From NCBI RefSeq assembly GCF_010731735.1, contig NZ_AP022588.1, forward strand, positions 930,001 to 994,000: a stretch of 64,000 bases of DNA, in the 5' to 3' direction. The position numbers were made by a program, and so were the translations under genes. The notes under the pieces were generated by a model. That model saw nothing but the letters and a program-made list of their open reading frames with translations, had not been told where the DNA came from and searched no databases. Source of the stretch: Mycolicibacterium sediminis. GTDB taxonomy: Bacteria > Actinomycetota > Actinomycetes > Mycobacteriales > Mycobacteriaceae. This document shows, piece after piece, positions 53,458 through 63,107 of the stretch (position 1 is the stretch's first letter; each line of letters starts with the position of its first letter).

Positions 53458-53573
53458 TGTTAACGCTCACATCGCCGCGGTGTCAACGGCGATGTGAACG
53501 CTCACATCGATCCGCGCCGAGCCTTGACAAAGCCGTGAGCCGCGTCACATCATCGTCGTTGTTAACGCTCACA
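53458..53573. promoter_or_regulatory. Three LacI-type operators in divergent control region
   Basis: Three 14-base sites: TGTTAACGCTCACA at 53458, TGTGAACGCTCACA at 53493 and TGTTAACGCTCACA at 53560. The middle one is nearly a perfect dyad; the outer two are identical to each other. Spacings are 35 and 67 bases. They lie between the two divergent importer operons, where a dimeric LacI could block both and possibly loop the DNA. The LacI gene at 47690 is the obvious candidate. Confidence 0.8.
53524..53553 (+). promoter_or_regulatory. Possible promoter for second sugar importer
   Basis: A perfect -35 hexamer TTGACA (53524-53529) is followed after 18 bases by a weak -10 CATCAT (53548-53553). 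The third LacI-type operator starts seven bases later and would cover the transcript start. The -10 match is poor, so the exact start is uncertain. Confidence 0.4.
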
Positions 53574-53633
53574 TCGGAGCGTTCGCCGCGCCTCGCGCAG
53601 GCAATGGAGCGGCAGGGACAACCGGAGGACCAC

Positions 53634-54740
53634 ATGCGCAAGAGCATCGTTCGTGTCGCGGGCGCACTCGCCGTAGCCGCCGCGCTACTGAGCGCCGGCT
53701 GCGGTCGCTCGACGACCACCGAGGCGACCGGCGGCGGTGGCGGTTCCGACCGCTCGGGCACCGTGGGCATCTCGATGCCGACCAAGTCATCCGAGCGGTG
53801 GGTCGCCGACGGGAACAACATGGCCGAGCAGTTCAAGACGCTCGGGTACGACACCGATCTGCAGTACGGCGACGACGTGGTGCAGAACCAGGTCTCCCAG
53901 ATCGAGAACATGATCACCAAGGGCGTGAAGGCACTCGTCGTCGCGCCGATCGACAGTTCGTCGCTGACCGACATCCTGCAGCGGGCCGCCGACGCGAAGA
54001 TCCCCGTGGTCAGCTACGACCGGCTGATCCGCGGCACCGCCAACGTCGACTACTACGCGACGTTCGACAACTTCAAGGTGGGCGTCCTGCAGGCGACCTA
54101 CGTCGTCGACCGGCTCGGACTCGCTCAGGGCAAGGGCCCCTTCAACATCGAACTCTTCGCGGGATCCCCAGATGACAACAACGCCACCTTCTTCTTCAAC
54201 GGCGCGATGAGCATCCTGCAGCCCTACATCGACAGCGGCAAGCTCGTCGTCAAGAGCGGCCAGACGTCGTTCGACCAGGTCGCCACGCTGCGCTGGGACG
54301 GTGGCCTGGCCCAGTCCCGCATGGACAACCTCTTGAGCAAGGCCTACACCAGCGGCCGGGTCGACGCCGTCCTGTCGCCCTACGACGGCATGTCCCTCGG
54401 CATCATCTCCGCCCTGAAGAGCGCGGGGTACGGCACGCCGGCCAACCCACTGCCCATCGTCACCGGGCAGGACGCCGAACTCGCATCGGTGAAGTCGATC
54501 ATCGCCGGCGAGCAGACCCAGACCGTGTTCAAGGACACCCGCGAATTGGCGAAGGCCGCCGTGCAGATGACCGATTCGCTGCTCACCGGCGGAACGCCGG
54601 AAGTCAACGACACCACCACCTATGACAACGGCGTGAAGGTCGTGCCGGCGTTCCTGCTCGATCCCGTCAGCGTGGACGACACCAACTATCAGAAGGTGCT
54701 GGTCGACTCCGGCTACTACACGTCCGCCCAACTCGCGTGA
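53634..54740 (+). CDS. Sugar-binding lipoprotein (ChvE/XylF-like)
   Basis: A 368-residue binding protein with a lipoprotein signal (lipobox SAGC near residue 22) followed by a G-rich linker. The mature part resembles the multiple sugar-binding protein Chv[59 protein letters not shown]. ChvE binds arabinose, galactose and related pyranoses. GGAGGA lies about six bases before the ATG. It is the first gene of a three-gene importer operon. Confidence 0.9.
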   Translation: MRKSIVRVAGALAVAAALLSAGCGRSTTTEATGGGGGSDRSGTVGISMPTKSSERWVADGNNMAEQFKTLGYDTDLQYGDDVVQNQVSQIENMITKGVKALVVAPIDSSSLTDILQRAADAKIPVVSYDRLIRGTANVDYYATFDNFKVGVLQATYVVDRLGLAQGKGPFNIELFAGSPDDNNATFFFNGAMSILQPYIDSGKLVVKSGQTSFDQVATLRWDGGLAQSRMDNLLSKAYTSGRVDAVLSPYDGMSLGIISALKSAGYGTPANPLPIVTGQDAELASVKSIIAGEQTQTVFKDTRELAKAAVQMTDSLLTGGTPEVNDTTTYDNGVKVVPAFLLDPVSVDDTNYQKVLVDSGYYTSAQLA

Positions 54741-56281
54741 GTTCCGCGTCGGCCACACCGCTGCTCGAGATGCGTGACATCACGAAGCGGTTCGGCAACG
54801 TGACCGCGCTGAGCGACGTCAACCTCGTGGTGCTGCCCGGCGAGATCCACGCCATCTGCGGGGAGAACGGCGCAGGCAAGTCGACGCTGATGAAGGTCCT
54901 CAGCGGTATCCATCCGCACGGCAGCTACGACGGTGAGATCGTCTTCGACGGCGCGCCAGGCGACTTCAAGGACATCCGCTCCAGTGAACGACGTGGGATC
55001 GGCATCATTCACCAGGAACTGGCGCTGGTTCCGGTCCTGTCCATCGCCGAGAACATCTTCCTCGGCAACGAACACGCCTCGGCCGGGGTGATCAGCTGGC
55101 ACGAGACGACCAGCCATGCGCAGCAGTTGCTCGACCGCGTAGGCCTCAGGGAGAGTGCGCGCACGCGGATCTCCGACATCGGGGTCGGCAAGCAGCAGCT
55201 CGTCGAGATCGCGAAGGCACTGTCCAAGAAGGTCAAACTGCTCATCCTGGACGAGCCGACGGCGGCGTTGAACGACGAGGACAGCAGGCATCTGCTCGAC
55301 CTGATCGTGGAGCTGCGGGACCAGGGCCTGACGTGCATCATCATCTCCCACAAGCTCAACGAGGTCATGCAGGTCGCCGACACCATCACGATCCTGCGTG
55401 ACGGCCGCACCATCGAAACGCGGCCCGTCGACCGGGAACTCACCGAGGAACACGTGATCCGCGGGATGGTCGGCCGTGACATGGTGGACCGCTTCCCGGC
55501 GCGGGCCGACCACCCGATCGGGGACGTCACCTTCGCCGTCGAGGACTGGACCGTCTTCCATCCGCTCGACCAGCAGCGCAAGGTCGTCGACGGTGTCTCC
55601 ATCAGCGTCCGCCGCGGCGAGGTCGTGGGGCTGGCCGGACTCATGGGTGCCGGCCGCACCGAACTCGCGATGAGCGTCTTCGGCCGCAGCTACGGCAAGA
55701 AGGGCGGCGGCACGGTCTACAAGGACGGCAGGGAGATCCGGACGCGCACCGTGTCGGAGGCCATCGGCCACGGAATCGCCTACGCGACGGAGGATCGCAA
55801 GCACTACGGGCTCAACCTGATGGACGACATCGCCCGCAGCGTGACGCTCGCGTCGCTGGGCAAGGTGAGCCGCGCGTCGATCATCAACGAGCACGAGGAA
55901 ACCGTGGTCGCCGAGCGCTTCCGCAAGGACATGCGGATCAAGGCTCAGTCGGTGAAGGCGACCACCGGCAACCTGTCCGGGGGAAATCAGCAGAAGGTCG
56001 TGCTGAGCAAGTGGATCTTCGCCGACCCCGACCTCCTCATCCTCGACGAGCCGACCCGCGGCATCGACGTCGGCGCCAAGTACGAGATCTACGCCATCAT
56101 CAACGATCTCGCCGCCCAGGGTAAGTCGGTGATCGTCATCTCCTCGGAGCTACCCGAACTCATCGGGTTGTGCGATCGCATCTACACCCTCAACGAGGGT
56201 CGCCTCACCGGCGAGGTGGCGCGCGCGGACGCAGCGCAGGAGACGTTGATGCACTACATGATGAAGGGACCGAGCACATGA
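54737..56281 (+). CDS. Sugar ABC transporter ATPase (GguA/MmsA-like)
   Basis: A 514-residue dual ABC ATPase. First domain: [22 protein letters not shown]. Second domain: GLMGAGRTE in place of a full Walker [24 protein letters not shown]. It matches GguA, which works with ChvE-type binding proteins. The GTG start overlaps the ChvE-like stop by four bases and its stop overlaps the permease start. Confidence 0.92.
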   Translation: MSSASATPLLEMRDITKRFGNVTALSDVNLVVLPGEIHAICGENGAGKSTLMKVLSGIHPHGSYDGEIVFDGAPGDFKDIRSSERRGIGIIHQELALVPVLSIAENIFLGNEHASAGVISWHETTSHAQQLLDRVGLRESARTRISDIGVGKQQLVEIAKALSKKVKLLILDEPTAALNDEDSRHLLDLIVELRDQGLTCIIISHKLNEVMQVADTITILRDGRTIETRPVDRELTEEHVIRGMVGRDMVDRFPARADHPIGDVTFAVEDWTVFHPLDQQRKVVDGVSISVRRGEVVGLAGLMGAGRTELAMSVFGRSYGKKGGGTVYKDGREIRTRTVSEAIGHGIAYATEDRKHYGLNLMDDIARSVTLASLGKVSRASIINEHEETVVAERFRKDMRIKAQSVKATTGNLSGGNQQKVVLSKWIFADPDLLILDEPTRGIDVGAKYEIYAIINDLAAQGKSVIVISSELPELIGLCDRIYTLNEGRLTGEVARADAAQETLMHYMMKGPST

Positions 56282-57510
56282 CCACCAGTTCGACGGTGGA
56301 ACCGGCGTCCAGCACCCCGCCGCCACCGCCACCCGACTCGCCGACCTCGCGCCTGGCGACGGCACTGCGTGGCAACTTCCGCCAGTACGGCATGGTCGTC
56401 GCACTGGCGCTGATCGTGATCCTGTTCCAGGTCTGGACCAGCGGGATCCTGCTGAAGCCGCTCAACGTCACGAACATCGTCCAGCAGAACGGGTACATCC
56501 TGATCCTCGCGATCGGGATGGTCGTCGTCATCATCTCCGGCCACATCGACCTCTCGGTCGGGTCCATCGCGGGCTTCATCGGTGCGACGTCCGCCGTGCT
56601 CATGATCCGGCACGACATGCCGTGGCCCGTCGCGGTCGTCGTGTGCCTGCTGCTGGGCGCGTTGATCGGTGCGTGGCAGGGCTTTTGGATCGCCTACGTC
56701 GGCATCCCGTCCTTCATCGTCACCCTCGCCGGCATGCTGGTGTTCCGCGGCGCCACGCAGTACCTGCTGGAGGGGCAGTCGATCGCCCCCTTCCCGCGCA
56801 GCTTCAGTCAGGTCAGCAGCGGATTCCTCCCGGAGATCGGGGGCAGCAGCCTGTACCACTGGCCCACCGTGATCCTCGGCGTCGTCGTCATGTTCGCGGC
56901 CGTGTGGCAACAGGTTCGTCAACGACGGGCACAGACGCGCTACGGGTTCGACGTGCTGCCGGTGGCCTGGTTCGTCACCAAGTGCGCCGGAATCGTCGCC
57001 GCCCTGGCCGCATTCACGCTGCTGCTCGCCAGCTACCGGGGCGTGCCCGTCGTCGGCATCATCCTCGCGGTGGCCTTCATCGCGTACGCGTTCGTCATGC
57101 GCAGCACCGTCTTCGGACGTCAGGTCTACGCCGTCGGCGGCAACGTGGCGGCGGCCCGGCTGTCGGGGGTCAAGACCAAACGCGTCACGTTCCTGGTGTT
57201 CGTCAACATGGGTCTGCTGTCGGCGCTGGCCGGTCTGCTCTTCGCCGCGCGACTGAACTCCGCGACCCCGCAGGCGGGCATCGGGATGGAGCTGGAGGCG
57301 ATCGCGGCCGCATTCATCGGCGGCGCCTCCGCCAACGGTGGGGTCGGGACGGTGTTCGGCGCCATCATCGGTGGTTTCGTGCTGGGGGTGTTGAACAACG
57401 GCATGTCGCTGATCGGCATAGGAAGCGACGTCCAGCAGGTGATCAAGGGACTCGTCCTACTCGCCGCCGTGGGCTTCGACGTCTACAACAAGAAGAAGGG
57501 CGGGTCCTGA
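56278..57510 (+). CDS. Sugar ABC transporter permease (GguB-like)
   Basis: A 410-residue permease with a P-rich N-terminal tail and about ten transmembrane segments. Hallmarks are [18 protein letters not shown] and [15 protein letters not shown]. It is longer than the RbsC type because of an insertion near residues 180-240, as in GguB/XylH. A single permease serves this importer, in contrast to two in the divergent one. ATG coupled (ATGA). Confidence 0.9.
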   Translation: MTTSSTVEPASSTPPPPPPDSPTSRLATALRGNFRQYGMVVALALIVILFQVWTSGILLKPLNVTNIVQQNGYILILAIGMVVVIISGHIDLSVGSIAGFIGATSAVLMIRHDMPWPVAVVVCLLLGALIGAWQGFWIAYVGIPSFIVTLAGMLVFRGATQYLLEGQSIAPFPRSFSQVSSGFLPEIGGSSLYHWPTVILGVVVMFAAVWQQVRQRRAQTRYGFDVLPVAWFVTKCAGIVAALAAFTLLLASYRGVPVVGIILAVAFIAYAFVMRSTVFGRQVYAVGGNVAAARLSGVKTKRVTFLVFVNMGLLSALAGLLFAARLNSATPQAGIGMELEAIAAAFIGGASANGGVGTVFGAIIGGFVLGVLNNGMSLIGIGSDVQQVIKGLVLLAAVGFDVYNKKKGGS

Positions 57511-57514
57511 GCCG

Positions 57515-57754
57515 ATGGACCGCTTCGATCGGCAACTGATGGACTTCGTCCGCAGCTGGGCGCCCTACGGTGGCCCGCCCTCCGACGAGGTGATGCTCGA
57601 GTTCGGGATGACCCGGGAGCAGCTCACCGAGCGGATCACGCTCATCGTCGCGTCCGAGCAGGCTCGCCGGGAGCAGGAGTTGCATCGACCGTGGCTACGG
57701 ATGCCGTCGGGGCGCCCCGCGGCGGTTCACGACCCGACGGATGCGCGACGCTGA
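57515..57754 (+). CDS. Small hypothetical protein
   Basis: A 79-residue protein starting four bases after the permease stop. Residues about 5-45 (RQLMDFVRSWAPYGG, EVMLEFGMTREQLTERI) suggest a short helical, possibly DNA-binding, fold similar to mycobacterial DUF3263-type proteins; the tail is basic. It could be co-transcribed with the sugar importer. It ends immediately next to the stop of the convergent zinc ribbon gene. Confidence 0.6.
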   Translation: MDRFDRQLMDFVRSWAPYGGPPSDEVMLEFGMTREQLTERITLIVASEQARREQELHRPWLRMPSGRPAAVHDPTDARR

Positions 57755-57958
57755 TCAGACCGCAACGGCGGCCCCGCAGATCCCGCACGTCTCGAACTCG
57801 CGGCGCTTCCACCGCGCGATCGGGACGAAGAACAGCGAGAACTGCTTGAACTCCCGCACGCGCGACCACTGCGTCGTGTTGTGGCAGCGTGGGCAGGTCC
57901 GCACCTCCCCGGTGCCCAGGTGCTTCTGCTTGGTGCCGTAGCCGAAGAAGAGCAACAT
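57755..57958 (-). CDS. Zinc ribbon protein
   Basis: A 67-residue protein with two cysteine pairs (CPRCHN and CGICGA) that form a zinc ribbon, separated by a hydrophobic and basic stretch (FKQFSLFFVPIARWKRR). The type is widespread in actinobacteria without known function. A -10 box six bases before the ATG suggests a leaderless mRNA. Confidence 0.8.
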   Translation of the reverse strand: MLLFFGYGTKQKHLGTGEVRTCPRCHNTTQWSRVREFKQFSLFFVPIARWKRREFETCGICGAAVAV

Positions 57959-57964
57959 GGTTTC

Positions 57965-57970
57965 AGGGTA
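57965..57970 (-). promoter_or_regulatory. -10 box for leaderless zinc ribbon gene
   Basis: TACCCT on the minus strand fits TANNNT and ends six bases before the ATG at 57958. It lies between that start and the end of the GMC gene. Confidence 0.45.
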
Positions 57971-57985
57971 GGTGCGGACCGTTCC

Positions 57986-59536
57986 CTAGCCGGCCGGCCG
58001 TCGGATCAGGTCGGCGGCCTTCTCGCCGATCATGATCGTTGCGGCGTTGGTGTTGACCGACACGATCGTCGGCATCACCGAGGCGTCGACCACGCGCAGG
58101 CCGTCGAGGCCGCGGACCCTCAGCTGCGGGTCCACCACCGCGTCGGCGCCGACACCCATCGCGCAGCTGCCCACCGGGTGGTAGTAGGTGCTGGTGCTGC
58201 GAGAGACGAAGCGCCGCAGCGCGTCCTCGTCCACGACGTCGGGACCGGGGAGCACCTCGCGGGCGCGCCATGGGGCGAACGGCTCGGTGGCGACGATCTG
58301 CCGCGCGAGGTCCACCCCGAGCAGCATCCGCCGCACGTCGGACTCCGATCCCAGGTAGTTGGGGTCGATGGACGGCGGCGCCGCTGGATCGGGCCCCGTG
58401 AGCCGGATCGACCCTCGTGCCTCGGGGACCAGCGCGACGCCGACGGTGAAGCTGTTCGCCGGTGCCGTCAGGTGCGCGGGGTGGAACGGCACGTGGATGA
58501 ACATCAGCTGCATGTCGGGACCGGTCAGCGATGGGTCCGTCCGCCACGACAGCGACACCTCGGCGTGATTGGTCCGACCGGCGGGGATCGGGCGCGATGC
58601 CTCGTAGACGACGCCGCACAGCGGGTGGTCGTGCAGGTTGCGCCCAACGCCCGGTAGGTCGTGGTGCACGGTGACGCCGACGGCCTCGAGTTCGGCCGCC
58701 GGACCGACGCCGGAGCCGAGCAGCAGCCGCGGCGAGTCGACCGCACCCGCGCTGAGGATCACCTCGGCCCCGGCGTACGCGGTGACGTCCGCACCGTCGC
58801 GGCGGAAGTCGACTCCGACGCAGCGGTTTCCGTCGAACCGGAGCCGCCGCGCACGGGAATCCGGCGAGACCACCAGGTTCGGTCTGCCACTCGGATGCAG
58901 GTAGGCGGCGGCGGCGCTCTGCCTCGATCCACCGGTGACGGACAGGTCGTGCCAGCCGGCGCCCTCGGGGAAGGCTCCGTTGAAGTCGTCGGTCAGTGGG
59001 AACCCCGCCGCGCCCGCGCCGTCGAGGAACACCTGGGACAGTGGGTTCGCCTCCGCCTTCGAGACCTGGGCAGGGCGCATCGGACCGTCGACGCCGCGGT
59101 AGCGCGGATCCGCTCCAGGGACCGTCTCCATGCGACGGAAGTAGGGCAGCACGTCCGCGTAACCCCAACCGGCGCAACCGGCGTCGGCCCAGCGATCGAA
59201 GTCACCTGCGTGCCCGCGGAGGTACACCATCGCGTTGATGCTGCTGGACCCGCCCAGTGTGTGGCCACGCGGCCAGTCGTGGGACAGCCCGTCGGTGCCC
59301 TCCTGCGGGACCGTCGAGTAGGAGTAGTCGACCTCGGTGCCCCACAGCGACGGCCATGCGGGTGGCGCGGCCAGTTCGGCCATCGTGTCGGGCGGGCCCG
59401 ATTCGAGGAGCAGCACGCGGACCGCCGGGTCCTCGGAGAGGCGGGCGGCGACGACGCAGCCTGCGGATCCGGCGCCGATGACGACGTAGTCGTAGTGGTC
59501 GGCCGTCGTCGTCGCGGCCGGTCTGACGTACGACAT
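57986..59536 (-). CDS. GMC family oxidoreductase (choline dehydrogenase-like)
   Basis: A 516-residue flavoenzyme that oxidises alcohols. The FAD motif is [21 protein letters not shown] signatures are [17 protein letters not shown] and [15 protein letters not shown]; the catalytic His is in [13 protein letters not shown] with the C-terminal [23 protein letters not shown] lies five bases before the ATG. It is divergent from ACC deaminase, with two related operator dyads between. The substrate is unknown. Confidence 0.9.
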   Translation of the reverse strand: MSYVRPAATTTADHYDYVVIGAGSAGCVVAARLSEDPAVRVLLLESGPPDTMAELAAPPAWPSLWGTEVDYSYSTVPQEGTDGLSHDWPRGHTLGGSSSINAMVYLRGHAGDFDRWADAGCAGWGYADVLPYFRRMETVPGADPRYRGVDGPMRPAQVSKAEANPLSQVFLDGAGAAGFPLTDDFNGAFPEGAGWHDLSVTGGSRQSAAAAYLHPSGRPNLVVSPDSRARRLRFDGNRCVGVDFRRDGADVTAYAGAEVILSAGAVDSPRLLLGSGVGPAAELEAVGVTVHHDLPGVGRNLHDHPLCGVVYEASRPIPAGRTNHAEVSLSWRTDPSLTGPDMQLMFIHVPFHPAHLTAPANSFTVGVALVPEARGSIRLTGPDPAAPPSIDPNYLGSESDVRRMLLGVDLARQIVATEPFAPWRAREVLPGPDVVDEDALRRFVSRSTSTYYHPVGSCAMGVGADAVVDPQLRVRGLDGLRVVDASVMPTIVSVNTNAATIMIGEKAADLIRRPAG

Positions 59537-59586
59537 GGGTACCTCCTGTGGTTGGCGGCCCCGATGGCCGCGTCCGTACCGACAAC

Positions 59587-59652
59587 GCAATATATTGCAT
59601 ATCAATTCCGGCGCTTCGCTCTCGCGTCCGGACTCGATGTGCGATATGTTGC
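59587..59652. promoter_or_regulatory. Two related dyads between GMC oxidoreductase and ACC deaminase
   Basis: Dyad 1 (59587-59598) is the perfect palindrome GCAATATATTGC. Dyad 2 (59641-59652) is GCGATATGTTGC; both continue with ATAT on the right. Dyad 1 contains TATATT, a possible -10 for the minus-strand GMC gene; dyad 2 contains TATGTT, a possible -10 for ACC deaminase. The segments are strikingly AT-rich. The GntR regulator encoded at 60733 is the likely binder. Confidence 0.7.
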
Positions 59653-59718
59653 ATATTCATTGATCGCTCGGGTCACCAGGCCTGGCCGGTCCCGCCGACG
59701 TCAGGAGACTCCCCGCGC

Positions 59719-60723
59719 ATGTCCATCCACGACTTCGAGCGGTATCCCCTCACCTTCGGACCGAGCCCCGTCCACCCGCTCCCACGGTTGAGCCGGCACC
59801 TCGGCGGAGCCCAGATCTGGGCCAAGCGCGAGGACGTCAACTCCGGACTCGCGTTCGGCGGCAACAAGACCCGCAAGCTCGAGTACCTCGTCCCCGACGC
59901 GCTCGCCCACGGCGCCGACACCCTGGTGTCGATCGGCGGCCTGCAGTCCAACCACACCCGTCAGGTCGCGGCGGTCGCCGCCACGCTCGGCATGCGCGCC
60001 GTCCTGGTGCAGGAGAAGTGGGTGGACTGGCCGGATCCGGTCGCGGACAAGGTCGGCAACATCCTGCTGTCGCGGATCATGGGAGCCGACGTCCGCTTGA
60101 ACCCTGCGGGCTTCGGCATCGAGTTCAAGGACAGCTGGCACGAGGCGATCGCCGACGTCGAGCGTGCGGGTGGGACGCCCTACGCCATCCCGGCCGGCGC
60201 ATCCGATCACCGACTCGGCGGTCTCGGCTTCGCGAACTGGGCGTACGAGCTGCAGCGCCAGGAGGAGGAACTCGGCGTCTTCTTCGACACGATCGTCGTC
60301 TGCAGCGTCACCGGATCCACCCACGCCGGCATGATCGCGGGCTTCGCCGGTCAAGCGCGGCCGCGGCGAGTGCTCGGCATCGACGCCTCCGCGACGATCG
60401 AGGCGACGCGCACCCAGGTCGAGCGCATCGCCCGCAACACCGCCGAACTCATCGGGCTCGGCCGGGATCTACGCGACGACGAGATCACGGTGCTCGAGGG
60501 GTGGGCGGGTGAGTCGTACGGCATCCCGGTCGCCTCCACCATCGACGCCATCAGGCTCACCGCCGGATTGGAGGGCGTCATCCTCGACCCGGTGTACGAG
60601 GGCAAGTCGATGGCCGCCCTCGTCGACCTCGTCGGCTCCGGCCAGATCGACCGCGGATCGACGGTCCTCTTCGCGCACCTGGGTGGTCAGCCGGCGCTCA
60701 ACGCCTACAGCGGCGTCTTCTGA
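59719..60723 (+). CDS. acdS: 1-aminocyclopropane-1-carboxylate deaminase
   Basis: A 334-residue PLP enzyme that cleaves ACC, the ethylene precursor of plants, to ammonia and 2-oxobutanoate. The PLP lysine is in [10 protein letters not shown] (K50), S77 lies in QSNHTRQ, Y267 in ESYGIP, Y293 and E294 in DPVYEGKSM, and L321 in [14 protein letters not shown]. These are the residues that separate true ACC deaminase from D-cysteine desulfhydrase, with a shift of one from the Pseudomonas numbering. AGGAGA lies about ten bases before the ATG. A plant- or soil-associated lifestyle is implied (inference). Confidence 0.92.
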   Translation: MSIHDFERYPLTFGPSPVHPLPRLSRHLGGAQIWAKREDVNSGLAFGGNKTRKLEYLVPDALAHGADTLVSIGGLQSNHTRQVAAVAATLGMRAVLVQEKWVDWPDPVADKVGNILLSRIMGADVRLNPAGFGIEFKDSWHEAIADVERAGGTPYAIPAGASDHRLGGLGFANWAYELQRQEEELGVFFDTIVVCSVTGSTHAGMIAGFAGQARPRRVLGIDASATIEATRTQVERIARNTAELIGLGRDLRDDEITVLEGWAGESYGIPVASTIDAIRLTAGLEGVILDPVYEGKSMAALVDLVGSGQIDRGSTVLFAHLGGQPALNAYSGVF

Positions 60724-60732
60724 GACCCGCGG

Positions 60733-61395
60733 CTAGAGGTCCTCGACGTCGATCAGCAGTGACAGGGTCTCCCAGTTCTGTCGAGTCGCCTGGGCTGCGC
60801 CGTCGGCGTCACCGCGACGGCACAGGCTGACGATCCGCTTGTGCTGAGCGATGGACTGGCGACCGGTCAGCGAGGAGAACCGCCGGAACTCGAGCCGCCG
60901 CAGCACCGGGGTCACCTGCTCCAACACCCCGGGTATGACCTCGTTGCGACTCGCCACCACCGCCACACCGTGGAACGCGTCGTCGGCGTGCATCGCCGCG
61001 GCGGCGTCCTCTGCGGCGAACGCCGCGGCGAAGTCCCTGTTGGCCTCCACCATCGCGGCGATCTCACCCTTGCCCATCAGCGGGACGGCGATGCGGACGG
61101 CCAGGGCATGCATGGTCGCGGCGACGGCCTGCGCGTCGAATACCGTCTTGCGTTCGATGGTCGACACGACGGTCGAACGACCGGGCAGGGTGTGCACCAG
61201 ACCGGCCGCCTCCAGTCGGGCCAGTGCCTCCCGGATCGGTGTGCGGCTGACCCCGAGCCAGTTCTCGAGTTCGGGGTCGCGCAGCTTCTCTCCGGGGGCC
61301 AGCGTCCCGCTGATGATCGCGTCGCGCAGGGACACGTAGGCCTGTTCCCTCAGGAGCGACCGCTTGTGCTTTCCCTGCTCGTCGGGAACCGGCAT
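60733..61395 (-). CDS. GntR family regulator (FCD type)
   Basis: A 220-residue repressor with an N-terminal winged helix (LREQAYVSLRDAIISGTL, ENWLGVSRTPIREALARL) and a C-terminal all-helical FCD ligand-binding domain. FCD regulators usually sense small organic acids. It converges with acdS (gap nine bases) and probably controls the acdS/GMC control region. A -10 box seven bases before the ATG indicates a leaderless mRNA; that box also overlaps the small dyad ATACGGTAT. Confidence 0.9.
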   Translation of the reverse strand: MPVPDEQGKHKRSLLREQAYVSLRDAIISGTLAPGEKLRDPELENWLGVSRTPIREALARLEAAGLVHTLPGRSTVVSTIERKTVFDAQAVAATMHALAVRIAVPLMGKGEIAAMVEANRDFAAAFAAEDAAAAMHADDAFHGVAVVASRNEVIPGVLEQVTPVLRRLEFRRFSSLTGRQSIAQHKRIVSLCRRGDADGAAQATRQNWETLSLLIDVEDL

Positions 61396-61402
61396 GCAAA
61401 AT

Positions 61403-61408
61403 ACGGTA
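61403..61408 (-). promoter_or_regulatory. -10 box for leaderless GntR gene
   Basis: TACCGT on the minus strand ends seven bases before the ATG at 61395. It lies within the palindrome ATACGGTAT (61401-61409), a possible autoregulatory site. Confidence 0.5.
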
Positions 61409-61467
61409 TCCGACGTGCCGCGCTCGCGACGTCATGCCCGCAGAGGGAGAGTCGAGCGGCAATCTCG

Positions 61468-62172
61468 TCAGACCAGGTGACGCCCGAAGAACGCCAGGAT
61501 CCGGTCCCACGCGTCGTCGGCCTGTGCGGCCGAATGATGCAGTCCGGCAATGCGTTCGATCACCCGGACCGGCGGCGGAGTGCCCCACTCGTTCATGAAG
61601 CTGTGGCCGACGCCCGCGTACTCCTTGATGTCCCGGTCGACCCCACTGGGTGCCAGACTCTCCTCCAGCTTGTCCGCCGCACCCGGAAGCAACCGGTCGT
61701 CGGCTCCGAAGCTCGCGACCATCGGACACGACCGCGTCGGCACTCCGGTCGCGGGCGGGAACGGACCGTAGTTGGGTGCCGTCGCGTCGAACACCCCGCG
61801 GTCCGCCAGCAGGAAGCAGAATCCGCCGCCCAGGCAGAATCCGGCCGACCCCACCTTTCCCGTCGTCCTGTCGTCCGCGCGTAGCGCCTCGGCGGCCGCG
61901 ATGACGTCGTCGACCGCCGACCCCGTCCCCGTCGCGAGCGAGCGGAACACGCTGACGATGCACGCGGGCTTGAAGCCACGCGCGAAGAGTGCCGGAGCGA
62001 ACGCCAGGTAGCCGGCGTCGGCGAACCGGTTCGCGATGCGCCGGATGTCGTCGTTCAGCCCGAACACCTCGTGCAGGACCACCACCGCGGGCCAGGGCCC
62101 GGCGCCGGATGATGGCACGGCGACGTAGCCGGGCAGACGTCCGTCCGCGGTCTCGAGTCCATCGTCTGACAT
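61468..62172 (-). CDS. Dienelactone hydrolase family protein
   Basis: A 234-residue cytosolic alpha/beta hydrolase. The catalytic cysteine is in GSAGFCLGGGF, the aspartate in SFGADDRLLPG and the histidine in AGVGHSFMNEWG, as in dienelactone hydrolase. GGAAGG precedes the ATG. It follows the GntR gene on the same strand with 72 bases between. No aromatic degradation genes lie close, so the substrate is open. Confidence 0.87.
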   Translation of the reverse strand: MSDDGLETADGRLPGYVAVPSSGAGPWPAVVVLHEVFGLNDDIRRIANRFADAGYLAFAPALFARGFKPACIVSVFRSLATGTGSAVDDVIAAAEALRADDRTTGKVGSAGFCLGGGFCFLLADRGVFDATAPNYGPFPPATGVPTRSCPMVASFGADDRLLPGAADKLEESLAPSGVDRDIKEYAGVGHSFMNEWGTPPPVRVIERIAGLHHSAAQADDAWDRILAFFGRHLV

Positions 62173-62273
62173 GGCAGGCCTTCCGGTCGTGGTCGGCGTC
62201 TGCACTACCCGCTCCCGGCCGTCGCCAATACGGCCGGGGTTTACCGCACCCGTGCCAGGCAATAGCGATTCAG

Positions 62274-63095
62274 GTGACCGACGTCGAGATCGCCGACCCC
62301 CCGGAGCCGCCGACGGCGCACACGCTGGCCCGCGTCTCGCGGTTGCTGCGGCCGGCCCGTCGCCTGATCAACCCCAAGGTCTACGGCGCGCAGAACCTGC
62401 CCGAGCGCGGCGCGCTGCTCGTCGGCAACCACACGCTGCTCGGGCTGCTCGACTCCCCACTGCTCCTCGCGGAACTGTGGGATCGCGGCGTCCGGCCGCG
62501 AATCCTCGGCAATCACGCGCACTTCAAGCTGCCGCGGTGGCGGGACCTGCTGTCCGCGGTCGGCGTCGTGCCCGGCACCCCGGCCATGGCGGAGGAGCTG
62601 ATGCGCCGCGGCGAGACGATCCTTGTCTTCCCCGGCGGCGGGCGCGAGGTGGCCAAGCGCAAGGGCGAGAAGTATCGGCTGATCTGGGAGAACCGGATGG
62701 GCTTCGCGCGCCTGGCGGTGAAGTACGGCTACCCGATCGTCCCCTTCGCCTCGGTCGGCGCGGAGGACTCGCTCGACGTCGTCGTCGACACCGACCACCC
62801 GTGGATGGCGCCTGCCGTGCGGTACTTCGAGAAGGTCTCCGGCAGCCCCGATCTGTTCCCGATCGTGCGGGGCATCGGCCCGACGCCGATCCCCCGGCCG
62901 GAACGGCAGTACTACTGGTTCGGCGAGGCCATCGACGTCAGCGCCATCGGCAGCACCGATGACCGCGCCGTCGCGCAGGTCCGGGATCTGACGAAGACGG
63001 CGATCGAGCGCGGCATCGAGTTCCTGCTTTACGAGCAACGCGCCGACCCGAACCGCTCGGTCCGCCGACGGCTGTTCGGTCCGGAGCGCCGCTGA
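62274..63095 (+). CDS. Acyltransferase (MGAT/DGAT-like LPLAT)
   Basis: A 273-residue acyltransferase. The catalytic region is VGNHTLLGLLDSPLLL, in which the aspartate is spaced further than in the usual NHx4D. FPGGGREVAKRKGEKY and GFARLAVKYGYPIVPFASVGAED match the monoacylglycerol/diacylglycerol acyltransferase-like branch. It may act in glycerolipid synthesis. The GTG at 62274 was chosen because the family starts near VSRLLRPARR. Convergent with the next acyltransferase. Confidence 0.82.
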   Translation: MTDVEIADPPEPPTAHTLARVSRLLRPARRLINPKVYGAQNLPERGALLVGNHTLLGLLDSPLLLAELWDRGVRPRILGNHAHFKLPRWRDLLSAVGVVPGTPAMAEELMRRGETILVFPGGGREVAKRKGEKYRLIWENRMGFARLAVKYGYPIVPFASVGAEDSLDVVVDTDHPWMAPAVRYFEKVSGSPDLFPIVRGIGPTPIPRPERQYYWFGEAIDVSAIGSTDDRAVAQVRDLTKTAIERGIEFLLYEQRADPNRSVRRRLFGPERR

Positions 63096-63107
63096 GGGGC
63101 GACCCGA

